DNA of 64,000 bases, taken from the NCBI RefSeq assembly GCF_030540765.1, contig NZ_JAUOEL010000008.1, positions 62,001-126,000 on the forward strand, read 5' to 3'. Shown here piece after piece: positions 62,635 to 64,000 of the stretch (positions are counted from its first letter, which is position 1; each line of letters opens with the position of its first letter). This DNA comes from Flavivirga jejuensis. GTDB taxonomy: Bacteria > Bacteroidota > Bacteroidia > Flavobacteriales > Flavobacteriaceae. Under the pieces are notes generated by a model. The model was not told the origin of the DNA. It searched no databases and was given only the letters and a program-made list of their open reading frames with translations. Position numbers and translations under genes: made by a program.

Positions 62635-64000
62635 ATGCAAAAACTTATACTTTATCTACTTATAACAGTATTCTCTTTTTCAATTTCAACAGCACAAAAA
62701 CCTAAAACAGCTGCATCCACAAAAATATACGAATCCATTCAAAAACTTAATTTTTTAGGCTCTGTTTTATATATTGCTGCACATCCCGATGATGAAAACA
62801 CCCGTTTAATATCTTATATGTCTAATCATGTGAAAGCAAGAACTGCTTATTTATCACTTACACGAGGTGACGGCGGACAAAACCTTATAGGTACCGAAAT
62901 TAGAGAGTTATTAGGTGTTATAAGAACTCAAGAATTATTAGCTGCTAGACGCATTGATGGTGGTGAGCAGCTTTTTACCAGAGCTAACGATTTTGGCTAC
63001 TCAAAACACCCAGACGAAACACTTGATATTTGGGATAAAGAAACTGTTTTAAGCGATGTGGTTTTGGCTATTAGAAAATTCAAACCAGACATCATAATTA
63101 ATCGCTTCGATCACAGAACACCAGGTTCCACACATGGACATCATACAAGTTCTGCTATGTTAAGTTTTGAAGCTTTTGATATTGCTAACGACGAAACAAA
63201 GTTCCCTTCACAATTAAAAAACACGAGTCTTTGGCAGCCAAAACGTTTATTTTTTAATACAGGCTGGTGGTTTTATGGCAGTAGAGAAAACTTTGAAAAA
63301 GCAGATAAAAGCAACATGATAAATTTCGATATTGGTGTATACTACCCTTTAAAAGGATTGTCCAATAACGAAGTAGCATCTCTGGCTAGTAGTCAGCATT
63401 TATGTCAAGGTTTTGGCCGTTTATCACAACGTGGTTCTCAAAATGAATATATAGAATTCTTAAAAGGTGATGCATTAGTTAATAATGATAATGTGTTTTC
63501 TGGTATTGACACCTCTTGGAATCGTATTGAAGGAGGAAAAGCTATCGGAGACATTTTGTCTGCTGTTGAAAACAATTTTAACTTTAAAAATCCTTCAGAG
63601 CATATTTCGCAACTTGTTGAAGCTTATCAGTTACTTCAAAACATTCATGATGAACAATGGAAAACACAAAAAACAAAGGAATTAAAAGCTATTATTGAAA
63701 TGTGTGCTGGTTTATATCTGGAAGCCTCTGCTCAAACTAATTGGGCAACACAAAACGAATCCATCAATTTAGATATTGAAGTACTAAATAGAAGTAATAC
63801 ATCCATTTCTTTAGTAAGCCTCAGTAATATTGGAGATTTAAACATTTCAAAAAACATACTTTTAGAAAACAATGTAAAATTCACATTTAAAGAAGTTCTT
63901 AAAATCAATAATACATCACCAACAACTCCGTATTGGCTTACCGAAAAAGGATCTTTAGGTATGTATAAAGCTGATGAAAAACATATTGGCTTACCAGAAA
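62635..64000 (+). CDS. secreted PIG-L family deacetylase (partial, C-terminus outside window)
   Basis: The frame is open from ATG 62635 to the window edge, 455 residues so far. A signal peptide (about 1-20, ending FSISTAQ) precedes the PIG-L domain. The zinc motif VLYIAAHPDDENTRL lies at about 43-57; SLTRGDGGQNL and ELLGVIRTQELLAARRIDGG follow, and the C-terminal His motif is THGHHTSSAML. Relatives in Bacteroidota run to about 800 residues with added beta domains. It removes acetyl groups from N-acetylated sugars or similar; the substrate is unknown. Confidence 0.88.
   Translation, partial: MQKLILYLLITVFSFSISTAQKPKTAASTKIYESIQKLNFLGSVLYIAAHPDDENTRLISYMSNHVKARTAYLSLTRGDGGQNLIGTEIRELLGVIRTQELLAARRIDGGEQLFTRANDFGYSKHPDETLDIWDKETVLSDVVLAIRKFKPDIIINRFDHRTPGSTHGHHTSSAMLSFEAFDIANDETKFPSQLKNTSLWQPKRLFFNTGWWFYGSRENFEKADKSNMINFDIGVYYPLKGLSNNEVASLASSQHLCQGFGRLSQRGSQNEYIEFLKGDALVNNDNVFSGIDTSWNRIEGGKAIGDILSAVENNFNFKNPSEHISQLVEAYQLLQNIHDEQWKTQKTKELKAIIEMCAGLYLEASAQTNWATQNESINLDIEVLNRSNTSISLVSLSNIGDLNISKNILLENNVKFTFKEVLKINNTSPTTPYWLTEKGSLGMYKADEKHIGLPE

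Overview
This window looks like the chromosome of a marine-type member of the Flavobacteriaceae (phylum Bacteroidota). The base composition is AT-rich. Promoter-like TAnnTTTG -7 elements stand upstream of many genes and Shine-Dalgarno sites are weak. Three giant secreted proteins end in type IX secretion (T9SS) type B sorting domains. Other flavobacterial signatures are a ResB-CcsA fusion, a DnaJ with only two of the usual four zinc motifs, and a DUF6520-like peptide relic. No rRNA, tRNA, CRISPR array, prophage or intact insertion sequence was recognised. I cannot name the species.

Layout. 0-6.8 kb: two methyltransferases (one cut by the window edge), the tRNA-modification gene tsaC, tRNA nucleotidyltransferase, a GNAT acetyltransferase, haem A synthase, a pRiA4b ORF-3-like protein and a kinase-fold-like hypothetical. 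6.8-8.6 kb: an ABC ATPase/permease pair. 8.6-22.5 kb: three consecutive T9SS type B surface proteins of 918, 1665 and 1719 residues, then uvrB. 24.6-27.3 kb: small genes (TerB-like, DUF1456 half) and about 1.7 kb of decayed, repeat-bearing DNA. 27.4-33.7 kb: sucC, lysA, two multi-pass membrane proteins and a short RadC-like JAB protein. 34-39 kb: DinB-like, TfoX-like, M28 peptidase, PPK2, flavodoxin-like and a coiled-coil exported protein. 39-46 kb: a sigma-54 response regulator without a DNA-binding domain, an MscS channel, a NatAB-type ABC exporter and grpE-dnaJ. 46-56 kb: mnmD, branched-chain aminotransferase, a MazG-like pyrophosphohydrolase, a lipocalin-like lipoprotein, a HAD hydrolase and the large CcsBA protein. 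56-64 kb: truncated haemoglobin, DUF2520 and KdsC-like genes, a five-unit 165-bp tandem array, UbiA prenyltransferase, Maf, a lipoprotein, a small MscS-like protein and a partial PIG-L deacetylase.

Most genes are housekeeping. The unusual layer is intergenic: several families of short dispersed repeats recur in spacers. These are (i) an ATTCGTG motif and a period-8 CGCAAAGA microrepeat, linked at 1.8 kb to a relic of a GxxExxY (PDDEXK_3-like) gene inside a perfect 20-bp inverted repeat and at 58.5-59.3 kb to a 165-bp tandem array; (ii) a repeat of about 145 bp at 16.9 and 27.1 kb; (iii) a repeat of about 90 bp in opposite orientations at 11.5 and 36.6 kb; (iv) a repeat of about 65 bp at 11.4 and 33.8 kb; (v) hairpins or MITE-like elements with a GTCTAAAAAG core at 39.1 and 49.5 kb. 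My leading idea for a poorly described system is that GxxExxY nuclease-like genes and the ATTCGTG/CGCAAAGA repeats form a REP/RAYT-like mobile repeat family. This is a hypothesis built from relics, not a demonstrated system.
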